From positions 54,057,001 through 54,121,000 of the forward strand of contig NC_080578.1 in the NCBI RefSeq assembly GCF_029962835.1: 64,000 bases of DNA, written 5' to 3'. Numbering within the stretch: position 1 is the first letter of the stretch; each line of letters opens with the position of its first letter. This document shows, in pieces, positions 1 through 12,502 of this stretch. Source of the DNA: Magnolia sinica (Eukaryota; Streptophyta; Magnoliopsida; Magnoliales; Magnoliaceae). The notes beneath the pieces were generated by a model, which searched no databases, was not told the origin of the DNA, and saw only the letters and a program-made list of their open reading frames with translations. The position numbers and the translations under genes are program-made.

Positions 1-2800
1 TCAAGGTAGATCCCTAAACCTAAACCTTAGCCTAAACCTAAACCTAAACCTAAATGTATTCTCAAATCCCTAAACCTAAACCTACACCTAATCCTAATCT
101 CAACTCCCTAACCTAAACCTAAACCTAAACCTAAACTTGAAAACCCAAACCTAAACCCGATCCCGAACTCGAACCCGATTTCCCAAACCTAAACCTTAAC
201 CTACTCTCAATTCCCTAAACCTATAGCTTATAACCTAAACCTAAACCTAAACCTATGACCTATAACCTTAACCTATAACCTAAACTTATAACCTATAACC
301 TAACATTAACCTAAATCTTAACCTATAACCTAAAACTTAAACATAAACCTAAAACTTAAATGTATTCTCAAATCCCTAAACGTAAACCTACACCTAATCC
401 TAATCTCAACTCCCTAACCTAAACCTAAACCTAAACTTGAAAACCCAAACCTAAACCCGATCCTGAACCCGATCCCGACTTCCTAAACCTAAACCTTAAC
501 CAATTCTCAATTCCCTAAACCTAAACCTTAACCTAAACCTAAAAGTAAACCTAAACCTAAACTTGAAAACCTAAACCTAAACCCGATAACCCGATTTCCT
601 AAACTTAAACCTTAACCTATTCTCAAATCTCTAAAGCTATAACCAATATACTATAACCTATAACCTAAACCTAAACCTAAACCAAAACCAAAACCAAAAC
701 CTATGACCTAAAACCTAAACCTACACCAAAAACTTAAATGTATTCTCAAATCCCTAAACCTAAACCTTAACCTAATCCTAATCTCAACTCCCTAACCTAA
801 ACCTAAACCTGAACTTGAAAACCCAAACCTAAACCCGATCCCGAACCCGAACCCGATTTCCTAAACCTAAACCTTAACCTATTCTCAATTCCCTAAAGCT
901 ATAACCTATATACTATAACCTATAACCTCAACCTAAACCTATAACCTTAACCTAAACCAAAACCTATAACCTATAACCTAAACTTATAACCTATAACCTA
1001 ACCTTAACCTAAACCTAAAATCTAAACCTTAACCTATAACCTATAACCTAAACCTACACCTAAACTTAAAACCTAAATGTATTCTTAAATCCCTAAACCT
1101 AAACCTACACCTAATCCTAATCTCAACTCCTTAACCTAAACCTAAACCTAAACTTGAAAACCCAAACCTAAATCTGATCCCAAACCCGAACCCAATTTCC
1201 TAAACCTAAACCTTAACCTATTCTTAGTTCCCTAAACCTATAGCTTATAACCTAAACCTAAACCTAAACCTAAAACCTAAACCTACACCTAAAACCTAAA
1301 TGTATTCTCAAATCTCTAAAACTAAACCTACACCTAATCCTAATCTCAACTCCCTAACCTAAACCTAAACCTAAACTTGAAAACCCAAACCTAAACCCGA
1401 TCCTGAACCCGAACCCGATTTCCCAAACCTAAACTTTAACCTATTCTCAATTCCCTAAACCTATAGCTTATAACCTAAACCTTAACCTAAACCTAAACCT
1501 ATGACCTAAAACCTTAACCTATAACTTATATCCTAAACTTATAACCTATAACCTAACCTTAACCTAAACCTAAAACCTAAACCTTAACCTATAACCTAAA
1601 ACCTAAACCCAAACCTAAAACCTAAATGTATTCTCAAATCCCTAAACCTAAACCTACACCTAATCCTAATCTCAACTCACTAACCTAAATCTAAACCTAA
1701 ACTTGAAAACCCAAACCTAAACCCGATCCCGGACCCGAACCCGATTTCATAAACCTAAACCTTAACCTATTCTCAATTCCCTAAACCTATGGCTTATAAC
1801 CTAAACCTAAACCTAAACCTAAACCTTAACCTTAACCTTAACTTAAACCTATAACCTTAACCTAAACCAAAACCTATAACGTAAAACCTTAACCTATAAC
1901 CTCTAACCTATAACCTAACCTTAACCTAAACCTAAAACCTAAACCTTAACCTATAACCTAAAACCTAAACCTAAACCTAAAACCTAAATGTATTCTCAAA
2001 TCCCTAAACCTAAACCTACACCTAATCCTAATCTCAACTCTCTAACCTAAACCTAAACCTAAACTTGAAAACCCAAACTAAACCCGAACCTGATTTCCTA
2101 AACCTTAACCTATTCTCAATTCCCTAAAGCTATAACCTATAACCTATAACCTATAACCTACACCTACACCTAAACCTAACCTAAACCTAAAACTTAAACC
2201 TAAACCTAAAACCTAAATGTATTCTCAAATCCTTAAACCTAAACCTACACCTAATCTTAATCTCAACTCCTTAACCTAAATCTAAACTTGAAAACCCAAA
2301 CTAAACCCGAACCTGATTTCCTAAACCTTAAGCTATTCTCAATTCCCTAAAGCTTTAACCTATAACCTATAACCTATAACCTAAACCTAAACCTAAACCT
2401 AAACCAAAACCTATAACATAAACATTAACCTATAATCTACAACCTAAACCTATAACCTAAACCTAAACCTATAACCTAAACCTATAACCTAAATCCTAAA
2501 CCTAAACCTAAAACCTAAATGTATTCTCAAATCCCTAAACCTAGACCTACACCTAATCCTAATCTCAACTCCCTAACCTAAACCTAAACCTACACCTAAT
2601 CCTAATCTCAACTCCCTAACCTAAACCTAAACCTAAACTTGAAAGCCCAAACCTAAACCCGATCCCAAACCCGAACCCGATTTCCTAAACCTAAACCTTA
2701 ACCTATTCTCAATTCCCTAAAACTATAACCTATAACCTATAACCTAAACCTATAACCTTAACCTAAACCTAAACCTAAACCTATAACCTTAACCTAAACC
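1..2800. repeat. Degenerate telomere-like CCTAAA array with longer repeat period
   Basis: Nearly all of this stretch is variants of CCTAAA/CCTTAA/CCTATAA. The plain unit is usually the hexamer CCTAAA; the standard plant heptamer CCCTAAA appears only now and then. A longer pattern is laid over it: a block with TGTATTCTCAAATCCCTAAA, then CTACACCTAATCCTAATCTC, then CTTGAAAACCCAAACC, then CCCGA-rich text, then CTATTCTCAATTCCCTAAA. The TGTATTCT marker recurs at about 55, 361, 739, 1079, 1301, 1627, 1989, 2219 and 2520, so the period is roughly 220-380 bp. The C-rich strand reads 5' to 3' on the plus strand, the orientation expected at a left chromosome end. It could instead be an interstitial or subtelomeric satellite; no clean terminal heptamer run is present. 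Confidence 0.9.
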
Positions 2801-2999
2801 TAGGTTTTGAGTTTAAAAGTCCATCCTAGGTTTGAACACATTACTCATGTTAGATTTTGCCATAGTTTAAAAGATTTGTAGGTACATTTTTTATTTCTTC
2901 ATATATAAGTGTTTTTTTTTTTTTTTTGTCTTTCTTCCTTTTGAGATGTGTACAAAGGCATACTTGTTTGATTGTGTCTACAAATGCTGTTTTATACAG

Positions 3000-3172
3000 G
3001 TTGACAAGCTAGAGAAATCAGTGGAGGATAAACTAAAGAAGTCAGTGGAGGATGAAAGTGATCTTGTGTCGAAGTCCACAGAAGTTACATCTGCAGTTTC
3101 AAGGAAAGAAGAAGCTCTATCTTCTGCATTTGCTGAAATTGACCGTCTGAAGGAAGAAAATTCTGTAAAAAC
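3000..3172 (+). pseudogene. Isolated coiled-coil exon of a host gene (probable fragment)
   Basis: A 173-base open segment with an acceptor-like TTTTATACAG just before it and a donor-like GTGAGC just after it. It encodes about 57 residues rich in K, E, S and D with a heptad-like pattern (LEKSVEDKLKKSVEDE, then EEALSSAFAEIDRLKEE), which suggests a coiled coil of a long plant filament-type protein. Two nearly identical 8-residue blocks (KLEKSVED and KLKKSVED) sit side by side. A T-rich tract at about 2912-2928 lies upstream, fitting an intron. No other exon is recognisable within several kb, and flanks are telomere-like repeat and a CACTA-type end, so this is probably a stranded exon. The gene family is not recognised. 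Confidence 0.4.
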
Positions 3173-3471
3173 GTGAGCATTATTGAATGCATATGGAGGG
3201 TGTTTACTGTGTTGGAGTGTATTTGTTTCTTGCACATGAGGGCACGCCTTAGTTGTAATTCTTATGATAGGTTGAGCAAAGTGAAGTATTGTTTATTTAG
3301 AAATGTGAATGTAGGATGCATTGTATGATTTGATTGCTATTTGTAATAAATGCATCGTTTTTTTTTTCTGATTGCATTTTATGTACTATTTCTATTAGCA
3401 TTAAGCTTAGATGAGTTATTAATCATAGCAGATTCTTGCAATGGAAACAGGTCATATTATTACAATTTTTA

Positions 3472-3841
3472 AAAAAATAGTTACGAATATAATCCGTAGC
3501 TATAGCTACGGCTTTTGTCCGTAGCGCTATAGATATTATTGGGAGCATCGGTATCTATTGTTATGGATGAAATCAATTTTGCTAAGGATATGATCCGTAG
3601 CACGTCCGTCACTATTGGTGGGGTAGCTAAAGATATTGCTACGAATATAATCCATAGCCATTGGTATCTATTGCTACAGATATAATCCGTAGCTATTGGT
3701 ATCTATTGCTACGGATATAATCTGTAGCTAGACCTTTAGGTACTCCACCAATAGTGACGGACGTGCTACGGACAATATCCATAGCAAAAGAGCTTTAGCT
3801 ACGGATTTTGGCCATAGCTTTTGCCCGTTTTTCTTGTAGTG
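3472..3841. mobile_element. CACTA-type transposon end or small derivative
   Basis: The right edge reads, on the minus strand, CACTACAAGAAAAACGGGC, the typical plant CACTA (En/Spm) terminus. Inside are many copies of GCTACGGATATAATCC-like text in both orientations, as in CACTA subterminal repeats. Two long arms form an inverted pair: about 3597-3636 (AGCACGTCCGTCACTATTGG) and about 3741-3776 (CCAATAGTGACGGACGTGCT). No matching CACTA terminus was found at the left, so the element is either truncated or has only this end left. No transposase is present. Confidence 0.6.
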
Positions 3842-3921
3842 ATTACTTCTTATATTCATAATTTTGATTGGTAATATTTTTCCTATAAATTAGAGACAAT
3901 GTCTCACTAGGCATCCTAAAA

Positions 3922-4090
3922 ATTGTTGGTGCTTCGGTACGGCCGATGCACAATGAATATTTCTCACAAGTAGTTTTTTTCGATCCAACCTGGTGTGGCA
4001 AAAACTGTTGGGGCTTCAATACAACCGGTGCACAATGAATATTTCTGACAGCCAAGAAGTTTTCTTTTCATCCCACCAGATGTGACAAAA
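3922..4090. repeat. Tandem duplication, ~82-bp unit
   Basis: GCACAATGAATATTTCT recurs at about 3948 and 4029, with matching upstream text (TTGTTGGTGCTTC versus TGTTGGGGCTTC). A third, weaker start (AAAACTATTGTTGCTCGG) follows at about 4087. This accounts for minus-strand open frames in the stretch; no protein family is recognised. Confidence 0.6.
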
Positions 4091-5239
4091 ACTATTGTTG
4101 CTCGGTTTTCGATAGTTAGAATGTGGGCGTGCCAGAATTAAATTCGTGGCTCAATTCAAACTGAACAACTATGATCTCAAGTGCAAAGATAAGTAGATAC
4201 ATAATGTATGACCGAGATCTGATAAGATGGGTTGCCTATTCAGCCACTCGCTCAGAATGTAAACAGGATTAGGTAATATTCATATGATAGGATATGTCCT
4301 CTGATGATGGGTTACATCTTTGCCTTCCGTATGAAATGACTTTTCGATATAAATAGAAGAGAAATGAGAAAGGGATTCTTATAGTTGGTCATGAAGAAAA
4401 GTTACAAAACACCTCTCCTAATGTAGAAGTAAATCCAGCATGCGAGCATAGAGTCAAATTACAACTAAGATTACTAGCTGTTTGATTAACGATATAGATT
4501 ACACTATGGAATGTAAAGAATAAGCTGAAAGTAAAGGTTACTTAAAGAAATGTAATCTACTTGGCAGAAAAGTAAAAGTGATTACACTAATAAATATAAT
4601 TGATTAGTAATTGAAATAATAATTAAAAGATAATGTTTAGTTTTGATTGGCTTGGAATGAGATGATTTGCTTTGCTCTTTGCTCTTTATAACATTAATCT
4701 AGTCATCTAGATCATTCTCACATTCAGACAATTACTATAACTACTCGACACTACTTGGCCTTCTCGGTGTCTTCTTCTGACAATTGTCTTGTAATTGCTT
4801 CTTCACAATGGCTTTTTCATCGACCATTTAAACAATGATATGACATTGTTTGATGTGCTCCAGCTATATCATCCAAAATTTTCTTTGTACATTTCTGCAT
4901 ATCTTTAAACACACTTTGTAAATCCATCTAGATCACACCTAGCTTTATTTGATTGCTTCTCACGAGAACGGTGAAACAGGAATGAACCGGTGGCACATAT
5001 TACTTCAAATAAAAGCTAATGTACTGTGCAGCCCACTCTTTTTAAGAATCCCCGGTATAATACTGATTGAACAATTCTTACTTCCGATTGGAGAAAAAAA
5101 TAAAAATCTGTGGAAACTAGACCATTGGATTTTATTTTTTATTTTTCCATTTTTAACCATCTAATAAACATCAATCGATCTAATATTTAGATAATCGACT
5201 GAGTTTAATCTTTGGATCATAATACATCGACATTGGTTA
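4091..5239. other. AT-rich intergenic stretch, no supported feature
   Basis: AT-rich sequence on both strands. Short open frames are present but show no recognisable domain, splice structure or repeat. I see nothing to annotate. Confidence 0.5.
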
Positions 5240-6360
5240 CCATAATTTGGACGGTTCTAATTGTCCATTTTATGCTTCTTGTGCGATCTCTACGAAATTT
5301 CTGCGTGCCGGCATAGCATCCATCGCTTTCTGCGCAGTATGGGTCTTCCTCTTAATAAATTGCGACTTTTTAAGAAAGAACAAATACGACAGCCGCATGT
5401 GGACAGCTGTCATCTCCACGTTGGCGCGCCCCACGCAGAACACAATTTATTCCATCCTGTTGGGAAGATGTGACTTAATAATCAAGCTGTTTCACGCGGA
5501 AAGGGATTGCCTGGCGACCAACGCTACCATGTGTCCCTGTCAGAGAGTACGGTAGGCTCTCCACGGACGCGGATTGCGTCCTACCCCGCTGCCCGCCGGG
5601 ATAGATTACCGTCCGGGCAGGACTTTGTGGGGCCCACCGTGATGTAAGTGTTTTATCCCCGCCGTTAAACGCTTTTCTCATATCAATTTAAAATAGGGAC
5701 CAAAAAATTGAGGCAGATAGAATGCTTAAGCGTACCATAAAGTGGGGATTGATCTTGCACTTTTAAAAATTTCTTGGGAGTCGGAGAAGTTTCCAATCGA
5801 GCTGATATTTGTGTTTTCACTTCATCCGCATCTACATGTGACCTTATAAATACGATGGACACTCCACCGTACAACGTGGAAGCGGATTGGCTGATGTACC
5901 GCACACCACCGACCTGGCGGATTGCGTACTGGGTAACTCAGTACGCTTACGCACTGAGTAAAACCTGTGAGGCTCGCCATGATTTATGTATTTTATTAAC
6001 CCCATTTATCTGTCTTAACGTATAATTTTATATATAACCTATGGATAAACTAAATGAATTTAGGGTGGGCGGAAATGAGTTTACTCGGTAGGATAGGAGC
6101 TGCTCAGTGAATCATTACGCAATCTAATTTCCGTCCGCCGAGGAGAAGCGGAATGGCTAGTGTACTGGATGGTGTGTTGATGACACTGATTTACGTGGAT
6201 CCCATCACGAGGAATGTGTTATATTCAAACAGTTGCGGGCTCCTTGTAACGATTGAGCAGAAAATAAAAGCAGATTCAAAGATCAAGTGGACCACACTTT
6301 AAAAAGTTATGCCTACCATTGAAACTCTTTCGAAGGTCACGGAAGTTTTGGATGAATACC
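5240..6360. repeat. MITE-like sequence, several mosaic pieces
   Basis: The stretch carries text shared with repeats elsewhere in the window: GTGGGGCCCACCGTGATGTA followed by TTTTATCC at about 5629-5660, GCGGATTGGCTGATGTACCGC at about 5882-5902, and CCATGATTTATGTATTTTAT at about 5978. The core around 5882 matches the AGCCAATCCGCTTT hairpin pieces of the repeat at 11174-11608 and 22262-22776. It is probably a set of overlapping, decayed MITE copies. No terminal repeats could be fixed. The GC-rich part near 5330-5620 has no recognised coding content. Confidence 0.4.
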
Positions 6361-6370
6361 TAATTTGTTT

Positions 6371-6558
6371 TTACTCTTCATTCATGTCCATGTGACCTTA
6401 TAAACAGATTGGATGGAAAGTAAATGTTATAGTGAGCCTTGCAAATGTTTTAATAGTATACTATATTTGTTTTTCTTCTCCATTCATGTCATGTGACATT
6501 ATGAACAATTTGATGGAAAGTAAACATTATGGTAGGCCCTACAAATGTTTTAACAGTA
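6371..6558. repeat. Tandem duplication, ~99-bp unit
   Basis: Two adjacent copies of a segment running TTCATTCATGTCCATGTGACC .. GATGGAAAGTAAATG .. TGCAAATGTTTTAA. The second copy is the outer edge of the fold-back element that follows, so the duplication lies at the end of that MITE. Confidence 0.6.
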
Positions 6559-7056
6559 AGAATCATTGGCCTCTGGTTATTTGTGGTGTGGTCCACTTAA
6601 GCTTTGGATATGACTCATTATTGGGCTGATGTTATAAACTGATCTCCATGAATGAACAGTGTGGATATGATAAATACATCATTCGGGGGCCATGCAACTT
6701 TGATCTCTTTTTAACTGTTGGTACACCTTGTGCTTGAGGAGCGTTTGCGCCCGTCTTCATGGAAGTGGATTAACTGGTGTATCACACACCACCCACCTGA
6801 CTTGGTGTGGGTAGGTGCCGTGCCATGATCAGCTGAGGCTCCTTGAGCTCCCAGTTGTACCAATGGATCGAAGGATATCAAAGTTGCATGGCCCAAAAAT
6901 GATGTATTTATTAAATGCACGCTCTTCATTCATTCTAGGAGATCAATTTATAACATCAGTCCAAAAATGAAACATATCCAAAGCTTAAGTGGACCACACA
7001 ACAAATAGCAGTGAGATAATAAATTCTCTTTGTTAAAACATTTGTAAGGCCCACTA
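6528..7056. mobile_element. Fold-back MITE with ~180-200-bp inverted arms
   Basis: The left arm (about 6528-6712) and right arm (about 6876-7056) are imperfect reverse complements over nearly their whole length: both carry GTCCACTTAAGCTTTGGATATG, a CTGATGTTATAAA block, AATACATCATT and GCCATGCAACTTTGAT in opposite senses. The unpaired middle (about 6713-6875) contains GTGGATTAACTGGTGTATCACAC. It codes for nothing. The right arm stops at CCACTA where the LTR at 7057 begins, while the left flank continues with GATGGAAAGTAAACATT. The outer piece expected on the right is missing. Confidence 0.7.
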
Positions 7057-10000
7057 TGTCACGCCCCAAACTCGGAAAATGGACTCACAAAATTTTCGAT
7101 CGCCGAATCCAGCGCTGACAACCTCTGTAGTGCCCCATTCTCGATCCCGGCACTCATATACTAGATTCCAATCCTGGGATCATACAAGAAGGATTTTAAG
7201 TATGATATATATATATATATATAATGGAGTATAACCACAAGCATAACGAAGTCACAAAACAACATCACCACATATCCACTATATCAAAAATTTTAAGTAC
7301 AATGCGGAAAAAGAAATACAAAGTGATCAAAAAGCTCCAAAATAATCTGATACGTACTCCTGCCTCAACGCTGCTGCGATCTAACGACACCTGTATGCAA
7401 CGGTCGTGCATAAGCTTACAAAAGCTTAGACGGTGGTGTAAGTATGTGGGCAAGGCAAGTGCCAAATATACAATATCAGAGTAATGCAGAAATATGCGAG
7501 TAAATTCATGAATACAATCAGCCGTACTAAGGCTATGTGATGCAAGGCATGAATGCTATCAGTCATACTAAGACCATGCGATGCGTGACCTATGTTGCCA
7601 AATGTCATATGCGATATGCAAAATAAGTATACCAATCTTCACCAAGTACACATATCAGTACAGTTTCTCTCTGAGATATCACTAGGGTCTAATACACTTC
7701 ACACTGACTGCCGCCTCCCTAGCCGCACAGCCCAGTAAGTGGAATAGACCACACTATCTGCCTAACCAGTAGTCTGTCAATACCTACCCGATTCGTCGAT
7801 AGCGGACTCATTTGCGAGCTGGTCAAACTCAGTCTAACTTACAACTCCCTCACTCAGGCGGATAAGGTCACACCCCCTTCCAACCTACCACGACACAGTG
7901 GAAGACGTGACCTACTGGTATTCGACACTCCTGCACTCATGTATCTACTCGGTCTAGACGTTGGAGCATTTCCTAGTACCAAAAAGGTTCTGGGACTTTC
8001 ACTCAAGGAAATCCTAACTGCCCAAAGTGCTAGAACCAAGTATTTTCGGTATCCGATTCGGCCATCCATGATGTGCATGTGGAGCCACGTCCCAGATGTT
8101 GTTAGGGCATACAACGATCATGACACACAAATGCAAGATGCATGAATCACATTGTCCAGTCATGCAAGAATCTTACGCGTACCATGCGCTCATGTGGGTA
8201 ACTCCTATCAGTGAGTCCCATAGATAATCTACCCAATAGCATATGCTATGATCAATCACTCATCATACCAAGCATACATATGATGCGAATGGGTATGAAT
8301 CATGGAATTATACTAAACATGTTATATGGTGATGAACTATCCTCATAACGAAGATGGGCCTATACGGCCTACACAGGATAAGTATGGGCCCATCAATAGG
8401 CCCTAAGGAGAGTTACAATGTGAACATTTAACCAACATTGTATTTACAATGTGGGCATTAAACCATCATTGCTCCCAAGGCATAGCCCCCCATAAACATC
8501 ATTACATAAACCATGGAGGAATCACATTACAATGGACTTGTGTACATCCCATTGGGCCTCGACCCATGGGCCTTAGATACATCAAATGGGCCACATAACA
8601 TGGGCCTCATATATATCAAGGTGGGCCTCAACGGATGGCCACAAATACATCAAGATAGGCCTAATCACATGGACCTTATGTATATATCAAGGTGGGCCTC
8701 ATACATCCCCAAAAGAATCATATGAAAGGATCATTTGGACCATACCACAAATAGTAATGGAGATAGTAATTTTCATGGTTAAATAATTCATAGGGCCCAA
8801 TATAAAGTTTATTTTCCAACCAATCTAATTATAAGGTCATAAAGACCTAGATTAAGAGGGGAAAACAAATATCATATTGGTCCAAACCCTGTAGTCCAAG
8901 GATTTTTAATGGTGGACATTCAAACTCACTGTTTTCTGTATTGTGGTCTACCTGATCCTAGGTCTGTCTTATTTTTAGTCTCAAGCCTTAAAATGAGCTT
9001 TCAAAATGGTTGGACGGCTTGGATGCAACTCATGCATCATGGTGAGTCCCCTAGATGGACGGTGTGGATCAAATAAGTGGGACCCATGGAACTTGGTGAC
9101 GCCACTACAACAGCTATGTAGCTGGAGTGAGGTACACCATCCATCCCACTGCTAAATGTGGGGACAGTGTGGGTAAAACACTAACATTAGTGGGGTCCCA
9201 CGTGGGGCCCACCATAACGTTTATCTGCCATCCAATTTGTTAATAACGTCACACAGACCTAGATGAAGAGGAAAAACAAATTTCATAATGATCCAAAACT
9301 TCTGTGACAACCCAAAAAAGGTTTCAATGGCAGACGCTCAATCTCACTGTTTCCTGCCCTGTGGGCCACCTGAGTTCCGCATACAACTGATTTTTGGGGT
9401 GGCCCACTGCCCTTAGGGGGCCTACTAAATGCACAGTGTTGATGTCCAACACACCTCACGGTGGGGCCCATGGCTGGGACCCACATCCTTGGCCCCTTTC
9501 ACGCCCAGTGCAGGATGTTATTGCATCCTCTAACGGTCAGCAGTAGCAGCGCCTGCTGCTGCTCTTTTTTTACATTATTTTTTAAAATTTTATTTTCGTA
9601 GGGTTTTTCGTAAGTGGGGTTGGCATCAGGAGAATCCACCCCGTCCACTGGCTCCTATGGCTCAAGACAAGCCAAACAAGCCCAATATTTGGCATGTTTC
9701 GGTGTGTAGAAAGGTCAAAGTGAATTTTAACAGTGAAAACTACTGTTTTCTATGCTATGGCTTGCCAGATAATCGGATTGGCTTCATTTTTCGGCTCAAC
9801 GCCTAAAATGAGCTAAGAAATAGGATGGACAGCGTGGATTTGATCCTTACATCAAGGTGGGGCCTGTAGGAGTGGCCCACCCAAAAAGCTTTAAAAATCA
9901 AACTGCCATATTTTTTTTTGTTATGAGTACACCTCACTGTCTGCTCACACTTTAAAAGAAACCACGTCCAGCGTCCAAGGACACTGGACGAACAACTTGA

Positions 10001-11173
10001 ATGAATGTTTCATCAAGGTGGGTCCCACATGGACGTGGCCCACCTGATTTGGATAAATATGATATTTGTGTTTTTTTCCCATCATCTAGAGGGTAGGGCC
10101 CACATGGCTTAGATGGCCATGGGGTTCATTTGATGGACGGTCTAGATATCACATACACTCATCATGTGGGCCACAAAATAAAGGGAGGAGAGAGAAAGAG
10201 ACACGTGATGATGGAGGGACCCCGGCACTATGGGCCCTCCCTTCCATTCATTACAACATACATCAAGTGGGTCCCATTACATATGGGCCCACCGATCAAA
10301 ATCAATGGTAGAGATCCTTTTTGTACCGAAATGCAAGGTCTAGATGACCCTATTCATGCATGGAAAATAAGCATCATGATGGGGTCCATGGAGAATGGCT
10401 CCATCATGGAATGATCATGAGAATTAAGATGGGTCATCGGCCACATCTAGGGTCCAAAGTGAGATCCATACCATCAATCTGTAGGCCTCACTTGGCCCAT
10501 CATCAAAAATGAAATCTAGGCCTATAGAAACACCTACCATTTGATCTTCTTGGTCCGATGGAATGCCTATCTCCTTGTGTCTCACTTTGATGGAGGGTGA
10601 TGAGAAATGAAGGGCTAGGATGATAGATCTTGGGGTGGAAAGTGGGCCACACAAAACTCACTTTTTCTCTATTGGGATAGCTTGGACGTTCACCACTTTT
10701 GCTTGCTTGGAAAATGTGTTGAAAAAGAGAGAGAGAATGGGTGGTTGTAAGAGACAAGTGATGGATGTGAGTGATTGATGTGAGGTGATAGTGTACTTGA
10801 CTTGAGAGTTGACTTGGTAGGTTGCTTGATTTGGGGAGAAAGAAAGCAGGGGTTGTGTACTTTGATTGATTGATTGATTAATGGGATGGGTTGTAGAGAT
10901 TCTTTTGGGTTCACAAATGCGCGACATTTCTTCGAAATAAACGCCGGCCCACATCTCTTGGCTAGGGTATCGGATCAGTGTGCAAGACGTGGTGTTGGAA
11001 CTGCGGCGACGGTGCTGTCGCAATGGTACAAGTCTTGGATTAAGCCGACTCAAATCTACAGGATTCAACTTGGGGTCACGCGCAAACGTCGATTATAGGT
11101 CGCAGGTTGCTAGAATTTGACGGGAAGGATCGTGGGAGTCAACAGAATAGTACGGACTAGGATACGGGCCACA
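7057..11173 (-). mobile_element. Single chromovirus LTR (same family as element D), minus orientation
   Basis: It begins TGTCACGCCCCAAACTCGGA and ends near TACGGACTAGGATACGGGCCACA. These and many internal blocks match the two LTRs of the element at 45448-58955: the CGATCGCCGAATCC start region, the run of CTAGCCGCACAG text, the CATGGGCC minisatellite, and the GTATCGGATC..AACTGCGGCGACGG end region. No internal domain, PBS or PPT adjoins it, so it behaves as a solo or orphan LTR. The 5 bases before it (CACTA) are not repeated after it, and the flanks belong to different repeats, so the right junction probably moved by deletion. An (AT)n run lies at about 7204-7222. Confidence 0.75.
8536..8720. 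repeat. Minisatellite inside LTR (GGGCCTCATATATATCAA unit)
   Basis: Five or so diverged units of about 30-36 bp built on GGGCC, then an A/T-rich TATATCAAG. The same array occurs in both LTRs of element D at 46912-47225 and 56100-56410. Confidence 0.6.
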
Positions 11174-11608
11174 AGGACATGGATGAAGAAGAAAAAAAAT
11201 ATATCATATTCATCTAAAACTTGTTATGACCCTCACAACGATTTCAATGGTAGACGTTAAATTCCCCATTGCTTTTTCTAGGGTGGTCCACTTCATTTTT
11301 TAATATGCTTTACTTTTCGACTAAAGCCTTATACTGAGCTCACCAAATGGATGGACGATTTGGATATAACACATACCTCATACCTCATGATGGGATCCAC
11401 GGAACTTGGTGTCATCAACCCACCAGCAAGGTCGATGGTGTGGTACACCAGCCAATCCGCTTTAGAACATATGCTTTGTCAGACCTATCTCTAACGAAAG
11501 TAGATTGGCTGGTCTACTATGTGTCGTGAGAAGACAAGCACCATGCTCCTCTTGTACGGATGGGTCAACGGAGATTAAAGTTACATGGGCCCCACAATGA
11601 TGTATTTA
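11174..11608. repeat. Repeat R, copy 1, left part (split by the Harbinger element)
   Basis: This segment matches 22262-22705 nearly base for base (ACATGGATGAAGAAGAAAAA .. TTTCAATGGTAGACGTTAAA .. GGTGTGGTACACCAGCCAATC .. GCACCATGCTCCTCTTGTAC .. ACAATGATGTATTTA). It is non-coding and contains a hairpin (CACCAGCCAATCCGCTTT against AAAGTAGATTGGCTGGT). The copy resumes at 21700 after the Harbinger element. It ends in TTA (11606-11608), one half of the target duplication. Confidence 0.8.
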
Positions 11609-12502
11609 GGGCCGGTTTGGTTTTCCGAAATACATGTTATTTGGACGTAAAGAAGTAATAATTACTTATTACATGTATTTCTAATTATTGTTCCTGTTTC
11701 TTGACTATTCTCACACGTTTGATTTCTATCGTAAAAAGGTGGACTATACATTAAATCACTAGTCGTGTGTTTGGTGCCATTGTGTAATAGATATGGCTTA
11801 CACAATAAGTATGTTATGGTGTCCAGCACCTCACCTCCAATACACCTACTCTTGTTGTTTGATTTTCCCTGCCATCCCAAAAAGGGAATTGGAAAGTTGA
11901 TTGTTACTCATTTTAAATCAGTGGTCAGTGGTCAATCTCTTTTGGACCCCACATTGTGCACATGCTTCATCCACACCATTCATCCATATTTTCTTACAAT
12001 CATGATTCGTGCAGCTGTCAGTATGGGCCTAAGAAAGGTATATATGGTGGAGATCAAACAGCAGTAGCTACTCCATCGTATTGAGACCTCCACTAGATTT
12101 TTGGATATGCCACATCTATCTGAATCATGCACTGTATGCCAGACCCAAATTTCAATGGCCTGAGATCTAAATTAGTAGATTTTAACCTGATTACTGTAAT
12201 GTAATCTACCTAATGAATGAAACTGATACTGCCACTACAACCTTACATATTACTAGCAACCATAGTCATGGCCAAAACATATATAGCGAATAAAATTTCA
12301 CAGTCCATCATAGTCCAAAATATATCCAAAAACATCCCAAAAAATAGAAAGTAAAACCAGTTACTAATTTGGCCACTGTATCCGGTAAGCTTGATCTTCA
12401 ACGACACGAGATGAGATGAATGGCGAGGATTAAAACCAAGCAACCAAATGCAATCTTTATCAGCGCCTCAAATGAATGCGGTGTTTCATCAACCTTATCT
12501 CC

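Noticed and set aside
10658-11068. Minus-strand open frame of 136 codons (also 49095-49535, 58297-58795 and 61765-62250)
   Set aside because: These repeat in all members of one LTR family and are P/S/T/H-rich low-complexity readings of its pyrimidine-rich leader.
7057-11173. Clean solo LTR with target duplication
   Set aside because: The flanking 5-mers differ and the flanks are different repeats, so I call it an orphan LTR with a rearranged right side.
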